The translations under genes and the position numbers were made by a program. From assembly GCF_010894455.1 (NCBI RefSeq), contig NZ_JAAIXY010000036.1:1-64000 (forward strand): a DNA stretch of 64,000 nt, read 5' to 3'. Under the pieces are notes generated by a model. That model had not been told where the DNA came from. It made no database searches and was given only the letters and a program-made list of their open reading frames with translations. This DNA comes from Myxococcus eversor. GTDB lineage: Bacteria > Myxococcota > Myxococcia > Myxococcales > Myxococcaceae. Positions 34,224 to 42,326 of the stretch are shown piece by piece (the first letter of the stretch is position 1; each line of letters opens with the position of its first letter).

Positions 34224-35576
34224 ATGCGCCCGCGACGCCACCCGCTTGCCCGGAGTCTCCCCTTGGCCTCCCTCACCTGCGCGCCCACGCCGCGCCTCTT
34301 CGAAGTGACACCGCCGGACCTGACGCTGGAAGCAGGTGCGCGCATCGCTCCCCACCTCGTGCGCGGCTGGTGGTGGGGCCCCGAGGACGACCTGCCGTGG
34401 CTCCACGCTCGCGCCCGGCTCCTCCCGGATGAAGAAGCCCGGGGCACCACGCCGCGCGTCGTCCGTCGCACCCTCGCCGAGCAACACCACGCCGTCGAGC
34501 GCACCCGCCGTCGAAGCGACACCCGCCCCTCCTCGCGCGTGCCCACCGTGCTGCTCGTGCACGCGCTCACCGGAGACATGCGCGCTGGAGGTGAAGGCGG
34601 CTGGTGGGAGCCCGTCATCGGCCCGGGGCGCGCGCTGGACCCGACTCGCGTGCGGCTCTTGTGCTTCAACAACCTCGGCTCCTGCTACGGCACCTCGGGC
34701 CCCGCCGATGAAGGATTTCCCCGTCGCACGGACGACACGCGCTTCGGGCCTCCGCCCACGCTCGCCAAGGGCGACCTCCGCCAGGATGAGCAGCACCTTC
34801 CCGCCACCGTCACCCCGTGGGACCAGGCTCGAAGCATCCTCCTCGCGCTCGACGCGTTGGGCATCCAGGAGGTGGACCTCGTCACCGGCGGCTCGCTGGG
34901 CGGAATGATTGTCCTCTGCCTCGCCGCGCTCGCTCCGGAGCGCTTCGCGCGCATGGCCCCCATCGCCACGGCCGAGGCCGCGTCGTCGTGGGTGGTGGGA
35001 CTCAACCACGTCGCACGGCAGGCACTGCTCCTCGACCCAGGCTTTCCCGAGGCACCGCATCGCGGACTCGAGCTCGCGCGACAGCTCGCGATGCTCACGT
35101 ACCGCGCCGAGCCTGGACTCGAAGCCAGTCAGCAGCGGCCGCCGACGTGGTCCTCCCGCGCGCTCTACCCCGTGCAGAGCTACCTGGAGCATCAGGGGCG
35201 CAAGCTGGAGGCCCGCTTCGATGCGCGCGCGTACCTCGTGCAGCTCGGAGCCATGGACCACCACGACCTCTCGCGCGCGCCTCATGGCGGACTGGAGCGA
35301 ATCCGCGCGAGCGCGCTGTGCGTGGGCATCGACAGGGATCAGCTCTTCTTCCCCGAGCACATGGCGGCCATTGCCCAGCGCCTGCGCACGCTCGGACGCC
35401 ATGCGGAGCACGCGGAGCTGTCCAGCCTGTACGGGCACGACGGCTTCCTCGTTGAGTGGGAGCCACTCGCGGCCCTGCTCACACGAGCCCTCGCGCTGCC
35501 CTCCGCTCTGGAGCCGGGAGGCCCCGCGCTTGCGTCTACCAGCGCCACCCGCCCCGCTTCCGCGCGGCCGGTGTGA
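34224..35576 (+). CDS. MetX-type homoserine O-acyltransferase family protein
   Basis: 450 residues of the alpha/beta hydrolase homoserine O-acetyltransferase family. The nucleophile elbow reads VTGGSLGGMIVL, the acid lies in VGIDRDQLFFPEHMA and the His in SLYGHDGFLVEW, all in MetX style; the early motif is VLLVHALTGD and GSCYGTSGP is typical. It likely acylates homoserine in methionine synthesis, although the active-site details were not modelled. No metY neighbour is seen. A candidate leader/attenuator precedes it. The last 25 residues (Ala/Pro-rich) are encoded by the first unit of a tandem repeat. ATG 34224 lacks a strong ribosome-binding site. Confidence 0.85.
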   Translation: MRPRRHPLARSLPLASLTCAPTPRLFEVTPPDLTLEAGARIAPHLVRGWWWGPEDDLPWLHARARLLPDEEARGTTPRVVRRTLAEQHHAVERTRRRSDTRPSSRVPTVLLVHALTGDMRAGGEGGWWEPVIGPGRALDPTRVRLLCFNNLGSCYGTSGPADEGFPRRTDDTRFGPPPTLAKGDLRQDEQHLPATVTPWDQARSILLALDALGIQEVDLVTGGSLGGMIVLCLAALAPERFARMAPIATAEAASSWVVGLNHVARQALLLDPGFPEAPHRGLELARQLAMLTYRAEPGLEASQQRPPTWSSRALYPVQSYLEHQGRKLEARFDARAYLVQLGAMDHHDLSRAPHGGLERIRASALCVGIDRDQLFFPEHMAAIAQRLRTLGRHAEHAELSSLYGHDGFLVEWEPLAALLTRALALPSALEPGGPALASTSATRPASARPV

Positions 35577-35800
35577 GGCAGGGATGCAGCCCATCTTGCT
35601 CGGCGCTGGAGCCCGGCGACCCTGCGCTCGCAGCCACCAGTGCCGCACGCACCATTTCCGCGAGGACGGTGTGACGATGGGCCTCAGCCCATCTCGCCAT
35701 GCTGCCCTCGGCGCTGGAGCCCCGAGGCTCCGCGCTCGCCTCCACCAGCGCCACCCGCCCAAGGACGGTGTGACGCCGGGACTCAGCCCACCTTGCGCTG
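35471..35800 (+). repeat. 98-99 bp degenerate tandem repeat at the metX-like 3' end
   Basis: Units share the phrase CGGTGTGA at 35569, 35667 and 35766, giving periods of 98 and 99 bases. Each copy continues with CAGCCCA-(C/T)-CT, GCGCTGGAGCC and CCACCAG-x-GCC. The first unit (about 35471-35568) codes for the end of the metX-like protein and the TGA in GTGTGA is its stop; the later copies are non-coding. The last partial unit runs into the 3' end of the channel-like gene. A duplication of the 3' end of the metX-like gene that has since diverged fits best. Confidence 0.7.
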
Positions 35801-36874
35801 CCCGGGCAGCGGCGGCGGGTCCTGGTGCGACCAGATGGGCGGCTCCGCCTCGCACGCGAAGGCGCGCAGACGCCGGTACTCCGGATACGACGCCTGGATG
35901 GCCAGGATGTCACCGGGGCGGATGACCTCCTCGCCCACCGGGTGCAACCGCTCATGACTGCCACGCAGGAGCGACAGCGCCAGCCCGCCGAACCTGTCCC
36001 GGATGTCGGAGATGGTCAGCCCGGGCAGCCCCTCGCGCGCCTCGAAGTTGGACACCACCATCAGGTGCTTGCCCAGGTGGAACGAGTGGATGATGCGCGG
36101 GTCCAAGGCCGCCAACGCCATGGCGGGCGCGGCGAGCGACGAGCTGGAGAGCGCCTCCGCCTTGAAGGTGTCGCGCACCTTGCCGCTCAGGTCCTCGTCG
36201 AACAGCCGGATGACGACGCGGATGTTCGGGTTCATCCTCCGCGCATCCAGCGCGATGTTGAGGTTGGCCAGGTCATCATCCGTCGCACAGACGATGGCGG
36301 ACGCCTCCTTCACGTTGGTGCGCGGCAGGCACAGCGGGCTGCGCGTGTCGTCGATCAGCAGCGGCACATTCTCGTCCCGCAGCGCGGAGACGAAGGCGGC
36401 GTCCTCGCGCTTCTCCACCACCACCACGTCCTTCTCCATCTCCCTCAGCTGCGCCACCACGCGGTAGCCCACCCGCCCCGCCCCGCACACCACGACGTGG
36501 CCCTTCATCGTCTCGGTGACCACTTCAATCCACTCCTTGTCGTTCTTGTGCCGGGCGAAGAAGAGGTACGCGAAGCGCACGACGCCGTCCGCCACCAGGG
36601 CGATTCCCACCGGGGGAATCACCACGTTCAGCAGCTCGATGAGCCAGTCGTGCACGTACGGCAGCGACGGCTGGCCATAGAGCAGGAAGTAGACGTGGTG
36701 CAGGGCCTCGCCGAACGAAATCGGGTCCCCGTCCGCTCCCCGGTAGCGCCAATGGAACATCATCGGCCCCACCACGAACAGCGCCACGGCCAGCACCATC
36801 GTCGTGCGGAAGCGGCGCAGCAGCGCGCGCAGATATCGGACGTTGGCCCGGAAGTGCCGGCGGGAACCCACCAT
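35783..36874 (-). CDS. TrkA-domain (RCK) potassium channel-like protein without TVGYG filter
   Basis: 363 residues. N-terminal hydrophobic segments (about 25-50 and 80-110) form a two-helix pore-like unit, followed by a TrkA-N Rossmann domain (GHVVVCGAGRVGYRVV, VVVEKRE) and a C-terminal TrkA-C region. The loop between the two helices reads YFLLYGQPSLPYVHDW and has no Thr-Val-Gly-Tyr-Gly. The family resemblance is to ligand-gated K channels of the Kch/MthK type, but ion selectivity cannot be assumed. The start ATG 36874 is 14 bases from the end of the TatC gene upstream, so they may be one transcript. Confidence 0.75.
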   Translation of the reverse strand: MVGSRRHFRANVRYLRALLRRFRTTMVLAVALFVVGPMMFHWRYRGADGDPISFGEALHHVYFLLYGQPSLPYVHDWLIELLNVVIPPVGIALVADGVVRFAYLFFARHKNDKEWIEVVTETMKGHVVVCGAGRVGYRVVAQLREMEKDVVVVEKREDAAFVSALRDENVPLLIDDTRSPLCLPRTNVKEASAIVCATDDDLANLNIALDARRMNPNIRVVIRLFDEDLSGKVRDTFKAEALSSSSLAAPAMALAALDPRIIHSFHLGKHLMVVSNFEAREGLPGLTISDIRDRFGGLALSLLRGSHERLHPVGEEVIRPGDILAIQASYPEYRRLRAFACEAEPPIWSHQDPPPLPGQRKVG

Positions 36875-36888
36875 GGTCGCTGACCCTA

Positions 36889-38094
36889 CTACGACACCGG
36901 GGTGATGCCCGTCTCGGCCGCGTTCCGGGCCCGACGCCGCTCCACCAGCCACACCAGCAGCACGCCCAGCTCGTAGCAGAGCAACATGGGCCCCGCCATC
37001 AGCGACAGGTTCACCACGTCCCCCGTCGGGGTGATGATGGCCGCCGCGATGAGGCACACCACGAAGGCGTGGCGCTGGTACTTGAACAGCCAACTCGACC
37101 GCACCACGCCCACCACGCCGAGCAGCGCCATCACCAGTGGCAGCTCGAAGATGATGCCGAAGGCCAGGATGAGCAGCAGCACCAGCGAGAGCTGCTCGTG
37201 CATCGTCAGCATGGGCCGCGTCCACCGCTCCGCCTCGTGCCGCGCCTCGCCCGCGGCCAGCTCCTTCTCCAGCTTCCACAGGCCGGACAGCTCCTCGGTG
37301 CGCGTGGGGGCCACGCCCGCCAGCAGGCTCGCCGCCTCGTCCATGGCCACCGACGCCGCCGCGTAGTCCTGCTTCGCGTAGGCCGTCACCGCCGCCACCT
37401 TCTTCTCCACCGCCTGCCGCAACACGCCGCGCGACTGGACACCAAAGCCGTCCGCCGCCGCGTCCACCAGCTTGCCCAGCCCGTCCAGCCGGGACTTCAG
37501 CTCCACGGACTGAGAGGGCGCCCGCGCGGGCTCCGGCGACTGGCCTTCACCATCCGCGCGCAGCGAGGCGCTCGTCTCCTTCGCCAGCGCCCCCGCCCGC
37601 TCCGCGTCGCCCACGCGCAAGAAGCGCAGGGCGTCATCCGCGCGCAGCCGGGCCGTGTCCAGCCGCTGCTCCAGCGCGAGCGTCTCCTCCTCGTTGAGGA
37701 GGAACTTGAACATGGAGGGCAGCACCGCGAAGTAGCAGAAGCACGCGCCCGCGATGAAGGCGAGCGAGCCGAAGATGACGAAGGGCGCCGCGTAGCGCCG
37801 CTCCTCCGGGAACAGGCCGGGCGAGACGAAGCCCCAGATCTGCCAGAGGATGACGGGCGTGGTGAGGAAGATGCCGCAGTACACGCCCACCTTCATCAGG
37901 ACGTTCAGCTCCTCGATGCCGGACGTGTAGATGAGGGCGCGGTTGCCCTCCGGGAGCGCGTCCAGCACCGGCCGCATCAGCACGCCGAAGATGGGCTTGG
38001 CGAACAGCAGCGACACCGTCCCCAGGATGAGGACGGCCAGGGTGCACTTGAAGAGTCGACCGCGGAGCTCCGACAGGTGCTCCATCAAGCTCAT
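36889..38094 (-). CDS. tatC: Tat translocase subunit TatC with large inserted loop
   Basis: 401 residues against about 250 in typical TatC. The start MSLMEHLSELRGRL is the classic TatC N-terminus, TM2 with VILWQIWGFVSPGLFPEERR and TM3 (104-124) are normal, and TM4 (302-327, FGIIFELPLVMALLG) and TM5-6 (IITPTGDVVN) follow. Between TM3 and TM4, the periplasmic loop, about 165 residues (131-296) are inserted; they are Ala/Glu-rich and coiled-coil-like with many heptads. The core is complete, so the protein should form the Tat receptor. It follows TatB by 39 bases. Confidence 0.95.
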   Translation of the reverse strand: MSLMEHLSELRGRLFKCTLAVLILGTVSLLFAKPIFGVLMRPVLDALPEGNRALIYTSGIEELNVLMKVGVYCGIFLTTPVILWQIWGFVSPGLFPEERRYAAPFVIFGSLAFIAGACFCYFAVLPSMFKFLLNEEETLALEQRLDTARLRADDALRFLRVGDAERAGALAKETSASLRADGEGQSPEPARAPSQSVELKSRLDGLGKLVDAAADGFGVQSRGVLRQAVEKKVAAVTAYAKQDYAAASVAMDEAASLLAGVAPTRTEELSGLWKLEKELAAGEARHEAERWTRPMLTMHEQLSLVLLLILAFGIIFELPLVMALLGVVGVVRSSWLFKYQRHAFVVCLIAAAIITPTGDVVNLSLMAGPMLLCYELGVLLVWLVERRRARNAAETGITPVS

Positions 38095-38133
38095 CCGCAG
38101 GTCGGAGTCAGCGGCAGTCTGGGAACTCAGGGG

Positions 38134-38691
38134 TCAGCTCCGTTTCGGCGCGTTACGCGCCACCGTTCCAGGCAGCGGCGCGAGTCGGGGCAGGCCATCC
38201 GCGCCCACACCCTCGGCGGCGGTGGATGACGAGGTGGAGGAAGGCGGCTCCGCGGGCGCTTCAGGCGCTGCGGGTTCGGGGAGCTCGGACGGAGCAGAGG
38301 CCACCGCGTCAGGCTCGGCGGAGGGCGCGGGCTCCGGCGCGTCCATGCCCAGCGGGGCGCGCGGGTGCTGGGCCTCCGGCGTGGGCTCGGTGGACTCGGA
38401 GACGGCGGCGGGGGGCAGCGCGTCCGAGGCGTCGGGCGGCAGGGCCTGGGGGGCGGGCGAGTTCGCGAAGGCCGTCCCCGGGCGCACCGGAGGGGTGGGC
38501 TCCCGGTTCAGCTCGTGGTCCATGGTGTAGAACTCACGCTCCACCACGTTGCGGACCTCGTCCGTCTGGCGACGGAACTCCCGCATGAACTTGCCGATGG
38601 CTCGCGCCAGCTCGGGCAACCGCTGCGGCCCGAGGATGAGCAGCGCGGCCACCGCGATGAGCACCATTTCGCCTGCGCCGATGTTGAACAT
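38134..38691 (-). CDS. tatB: Sec-independent translocase subunit TatB (TatA/B family)
   Basis: 185 residues. The N-terminus MFNIGAGEMVLIAVAALLILGPQRLPELARAIG shows one short transmembrane helix, the conserved Gly-Pro turn and an amphipathic helix, and then a long Pro/Ala/Glu-rich tail (residues 75-185) with low complexity. The length and MFNIG start favour TatB over TatA; the Glu in GAGEMVLI corresponds to a polar residue found in TatB-type helices. It forms the receptor for twin-arginine precursors with TatC, encoded downstream 39 bases later. The ATG is chosen because 36 more codons upstream are not conserved-looking. Confidence 0.9.
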   Translation of the reverse strand: MFNIGAGEMVLIAVAALLILGPQRLPELARAIGKFMREFRRQTDEVRNVVEREFYTMDHELNREPTPPVRPGTAFANSPAPQALPPDASDALPPAAVSESTEPTPEAQHPRAPLGMDAPEPAPSAEPDAVASAPSELPEPAAPEAPAEPPSSTSSSTAAEGVGADGLPRLAPLPGTVARNAPKRS

Positions 38692-38821
38692 GTCCTGACG
38701 GGCTCCCGAAGCAGCCCGGTTTATCGCGCCCCGGGCCCCCTGGCGCAACCGCTCGACACATCCTGACATCCGCCCGTCACCGCGGGCGGGGGGCAACCGG
38801 GCCCCCTGGCGGACCCATACA

Positions 38822-40105
38822 CTACTGGTGTGGGTGTGCCTGGGGCGACAGGGGGACGGCCAGGCCCTGACTGGCAGGCACCGCCAGCGCCCGGGCCTGC
38901 TCCTTGGAGCGGACCTGGCGCTCCACCACCCACAGCACCGGCGGCAGCAGCAGCGACAGGCCCATGGACACGGCGGCCACCCGCCCCATTCCCCCCAGCG
39001 TGCCGTCCGGCAGGTCCGTCAGGAGCTGCGCGCTCAGGAAGGCCCCCAGGGCGGAGGCCATGTGCTGGATGGCGGACTGCAACGACATGAAGCGCGCGCG
39101 CACCGGGTTGTCCGGCACGCGCGAAGTCAGCGTGTTGTAGGACACGTTGCGCACGCCCATGGCCGTCATGAACAACACGAAGAGCAGCGGAATCGGCAGC
39201 CAGTGCGGGTAGTGCACGAAGCCCACGTAGGTGGCGAACAGGAGCAGCACCGAGCCCGCCGTTCCCACTTTGAAGGCCCCGAGCCTGTCCACCAGCGGAC
39301 CCGACAGCCTCAAGGTGACGAAGCTCACGATGCCGCCGACGAAGTACGGCAGCCACAGCAATTCCCGGGGGTAGCCCAGGTTCTGCTGGAGGTAGGCGGA
39401 GATGTTGGGGATGAGGACGAAGCCCGCCATCATCACCACCGCCGTCATGAGGTACGACAGCTGCACCTCGCGGCGGCCCAGCAGCTCCAGCACGCCCACC
39501 GTGTGCACCGGACCGCGGCCGCCCATCAGGTGCGCTCGCACCGGCGGCAGGAAGAAGATGGCGCCCAGCGCCACCAGCAGGCCCAGGCCCGCCACCACGA
39601 AGAAGGGCAGCCGCCAGCCGCCGTGCTCGGCCAGCTTCAACGCCATGGGCACGCCCGCCACCGAGGCGACGGAGAAGGCCCCCATCACCGCGCCCAGCGC
39701 CCTGCCCCGCCGCTCCACCGGAATCAGGTCCGCGATGATGGACAGCGACAGCGACGTGGCGGGCCCACCGAAGATGCCCGCGACGACGCGCGCCAGGAGC
39801 AGCGTGGACAACCCCGTGGCGAGTCCTCCCGCCGCCGTGGCGATGACCAGGCCCAGCATGGACACCGCCAGCGCCTTGCGCCGGTCGAACCGGTCCAGGA
39901 AGTACCCACCCGCGAGCCCCGCCACGCTGGCCGCCGCGGTGTAGGCCCCGCCAATGGTGCCGATATGGGAGGAGGCGATGCCCAGGCCCTTCCCGAAGTC
40001 CGGGCCCAGCGGCATCACCATCACGAAGTCCAGGATGTTGACGAACTGGACCGCGCCAATCAGGAAGACCACCCAGCGCTCGGACACCTGTCGCTCTGTC
40101 GGCAT
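38822..40105 (-). CDS. MFS transporter
   Basis: 427 residues with twelve predicted helices. Between helices 2 and 3 lies GGYFLDRFDRRKAL, the MFS motif A (Gly-x-x-x-Asp-Arg-x-x-Arg-Arg), followed by RVVAGIFGGPA in helix 4. The second half has a similar loop (GPLVDRLGAFKV). The N-terminus VQFVNILDFVMVMPLGPDF is typical of the DHA1 drug/arabinose exporter branch. Export of a small metabolite or drug is likely; substrate unknown. Transcription is toward tatB, with 130 bases between them. Confidence 0.9.
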   Translation of the reverse strand: MPTERQVSERWVVFLIGAVQFVNILDFVMVMPLGPDFGKGLGIASSHIGTIGGAYTAAASVAGLAGGYFLDRFDRRKALAVSMLGLVIATAAGGLATGLSTLLLARVVAGIFGGPATSLSLSIIADLIPVERRGRALGAVMGAFSVASVAGVPMALKLAEHGGWRLPFFVVAGLGLLVALGAIFFLPPVRAHLMGGRGPVHTVGVLELLGRREVQLSYLMTAVVMMAGFVLIPNISAYLQQNLGYPRELLWLPYFVGGIVSFVTLRLSGPLVDRLGAFKVGTAGSVLLLFATYVGFVHYPHWLPIPLLFVLFMTAMGVRNVSYNTLTSRVPDNPVRARFMSLQSAIQHMASALGAFLSAQLLTDLPDGTLGGMGRVAAVSMGLSLLLPPVLWVVERQVRSKEQARALAVPASQGLAVPLSPQAHPHQ

Positions 40106-40148
40106 GCCGACCCTGTCCTAAGCCATTCGCGGGCGGCGCGCACGACAA

Positions 40149-42233
40149 CTACACGCGGAAGCGCCGCACTTCGCCCCGAAGGATTTCCGCCTGCCGCTGG
40201 AGGTTGTCGATGGCCTCCTCGAGCTGCTTGACGGAGCGTGTCTGGTGCTCGGACACGCCCTTGATGGTCTCCACGGCCTTGAGGACCTGCTCGCTGCCCT
40301 TGGTCTGCTCCTTCTGGGCGCGGTTCAGGTGGGTCACCATCTCGTTGATGCTCTCAATCGAGCGGGTGATCTGCTTGCTGCCGTGCGCCTGCTCCTGGCT
40401 GCTGCGCTGCACGTGGGCGGTGAGCGCCTTCATCTTCTCCGCGCTCTTCATGATCTGCTCGCCGCCCTTGGCCTGCTCGTTGGAGGCCTTGGAAATCTGC
40501 TGCACCGTCTCGCTGATGCGGTGAATCGAGGCGGTCACCTGCTTGCTGCCCCGCGCCTGCTCCACGGTGGCGCGGGCAATGGCCTTCACCATCTGCGTGG
40601 ACTTCTGGGTGCTGTCGTTGATTTTGCGCAGCGCCCCTTCCGCCTCTCGACCCAGTTGCACGCCCTCGTCCACGTTGCGCGCGCCCTGGTTCATCACCAC
40701 CACGGCGTTGCGGCTCTCCTCCTGGATGCTGCGGATGAGCTCCGCGATTTCCTTGGTGGACGCGCCGGTGCGCTCGGCCAGGTCTTTGATCTCCTCGGCC
40801 ACGACGGCGAAGCCCTTGCCGTGGTCTCCGGCCTGCGCGGCGATGATGGCGGCGTTGAGGGCGAGCAGGTTGGTCTGCTCGGCCACGTCGTCGATGACGT
40901 TGAGGATGTTGCCAATCTCGGAGATGCGCCGGCCCAGGCTGTCGATGACGTCCGCCGTCGCGCGGCTGGTGTCCTTGATGCGGTCGATGCCGGTGAGCGT
41001 CTTGCGCAGCGCCTCCACGCCCGTCTGGGCGTCGTCGAAGACCTGCTCGGACAGGCGCGCCGTCTCCTTCGCGTTCGCCTCCACCTGACCGATGGCCGCA
41101 TCCATCTGGCTGATGGCCGAGGACGTCTCCTCCGTGGAGGCGGACAGCTCCTGGATGTTCTTGGCGACCTCCTTGATGGAGAAGGTCATCTCCTCAATCG
41201 CGCTGGTGGTCTCCTCCACGCTGGCGGCCATCGCGGTGACGTTCTCCGCCACCTCGTCGTTGGTGGCGGCCATCTCCATGATGGAGGAGCTGCTCTCCTC
41301 CGCGCTCTGGTAGAGGACCTCCACGTTCTCCGCGATTCCGCGCAGCGAGGCCATCATCTCCACCATGGAGGAGGACGTCTCCTCCACGCGGGCCTGGACG
41401 GTGCTGGCGCCGGACGACACGGTGGTGCCCGTGCGGTGGATCTGCTCGATGACGCCCGCGACGACGTCCGACACGCCGCGCACCCGGCCCAGCGTGTCGC
41501 GCCAGCTCTGGGCGATGCGGTTGAGCGCCTCCGCCAAGAGGCCCAGCTCGTCGCGCGAGCCCACGTCCACGCGGCCGGTGAGGTCCGCCTCCGCGAGCCT
41601 CCGCGCCATGGTCATCATCGCGTCCAGCGGGACGAGGATGAACGCGCGGGAGATGAAGAAGGCCACCACGAGGAACAGCGCCAGGCCGATGCCGAACGCC
41701 AGCAGCACGACGTGGCGCAGCGAGGTGACGACCTCGTCCAGGGACGAGAAGTTCACCGCCACCAGCACCTGACCCGGGCCCTCGCGAAGCACCACGGGGC
41801 GGACAATCGCCCGGTTGCCATTGTCGAAGATGACGCCATCCAGCGGCGCGCCAGGACTCCCCTCCAGCTTCTCCCGGAGGTTCTTCTGCAGCCACGTCTC
41901 CGCGCCAGGCGGGTGGACGGCCTGCATCCGGCCATCCGCGCCGAGCACGGCGATGAGCGCGAAGTCGTCGTCGCCGCCGTGCAGCGTCTCCAAGAGCGGC
42001 GGGAGCATGGAGACGGACTGGTTCGCCAGGTCGCGCGCGGCCTGGACCGCCCTGTCGTCGCCGTGCTTCGTCAGGCGCGTCTCCAGGAAGTCCTCCACCC
42101 GGGCGGGGACGACGAAGAAGAGCGTCCCCAGGATGAGGGCCAGCACCACGGCGAAGGAGCCGAGCAGGATGCTGCGCAGTCCGGGTTTCTTGAAGCGCGG
42201 AGCCAAGGCGGGGCACTGTAGGAATGGAAACAC
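40149..42233 (-). CDS. Methyl-accepting chemotaxis protein
   Basis: 694 residues. TM1 (about 22-44), a periplasmic sensing domain, TM2 (about 175-200) and a HAMP domain ([26 protein letters not shown]) precede the cytoplasmic signalling domain. The tip is [27 protein letters not shown], and the [16 protein letters not shown] segment is intact. After the tip come four 28-residue coiled-coil repeats (see separate entry). The C-terminus ends EVRRFRV, without the NWETF-like pentapeptide. It relays an unidentified periplasmic stimulus to CheA/CheW; no che genes are in the window. TTG 42206 is an alternative start. Confidence 0.9.
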   Translation of the reverse strand: MFPFLQCPALAPRFKKPGLRSILLGSFAVVLALILGTLFFVVPARVEDFLETRLTKHGDDRAVQAARDLANQSVSMLPPLLETLHGGDDDFALIAVLGADGRMQAVHPPGAETWLQKNLREKLEGSPGAPLDGVIFDNGNRAIVRPVVLREGPGQVLVAVNFSSLDEVVTSLRHVVLLAFGIGLALFLVVAFFISRAFILVPLDAMMTMARRLAEADLTGRVDVGSRDELGLLAEALNRIAQSWRDTLGRVRGVSDVVAGVIEQIHRTGTTVSSGASTVQARVEETSSSMVEMMASLRGIAENVEVLYQSAEESSSSIMEMAATNDEVAENVTAMAASVEETTSAIEEMTFSIKEVAKNIQELSASTEETSSAISQMDAAIGQVEANAKETARLSEQVFDDAQTGVEALRKTLTGIDRIKDTSRATADVIDSLGRRISEIGNILNVIDDVAEQTNLLALNAAIIAAQAGDHGKGFAVVAEEIKDLAERTGASTKEIAELIRSIQEESRNAVVVMNQGARNVDEGVQLGREAEGALRKINDSTQKSTQMVKAIARATVEQARGSKQVTASIHRISETVQQISKASNEQAKGGEQIMKSAEKMKALTAHVQRSSQEQAHGSKQITRSIESINEMVTHLNRAQKEQTKGSEQVLKAVETIKGVSEHQTRSVKQLEEAIDNLQRQAEILRGEVRRFRV
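40233..40568 (-). repeat. Four tandem 84-bp units in the chemoreceptor gene
   Basis: Residues 556-667 of the chemoreceptor consist of four units of exactly 28 residues with a common start of the form xxEQA(x)G(S/G)(K/E)Q(I/V) and ending in an Arg/Lys-Ala/Ser boundary. Unit openings are [30 protein letters not shown] and [10 protein letters not shown]. 28 residues equal four heptads, so the repeats keep coiled-coil register. They lie in the C-terminal half of the signalling hairpin. Confidence 0.75.
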
Positions 42234-42326
42234 CGACAGGGCAAGGACCGGCGTGGAGCCCTCGTCCGCCTCTCCGCCTGGCGGGAGCCTGACTTCCCCA
42301 CGTCAGGATGCGTAAGGTCATACCCG

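Noticed and set aside
33900-34224. SAM-type riboswitch upstream of the metX-like gene
   Set aside because: No SAM-I, SAM-II or SAH core sequence was recognised. The A/B/C pairing and leader frame explain the region better, though an unknown ligand sensor is not excluded.
38828-40231. Long plus-strand frame opposite the MFS transporter
   Set aside because: Composition of mirrored GC-rich codons (His/Gln/Arg runs), no motif; the minus-strand transporter has MFS motif A and twelve helices.
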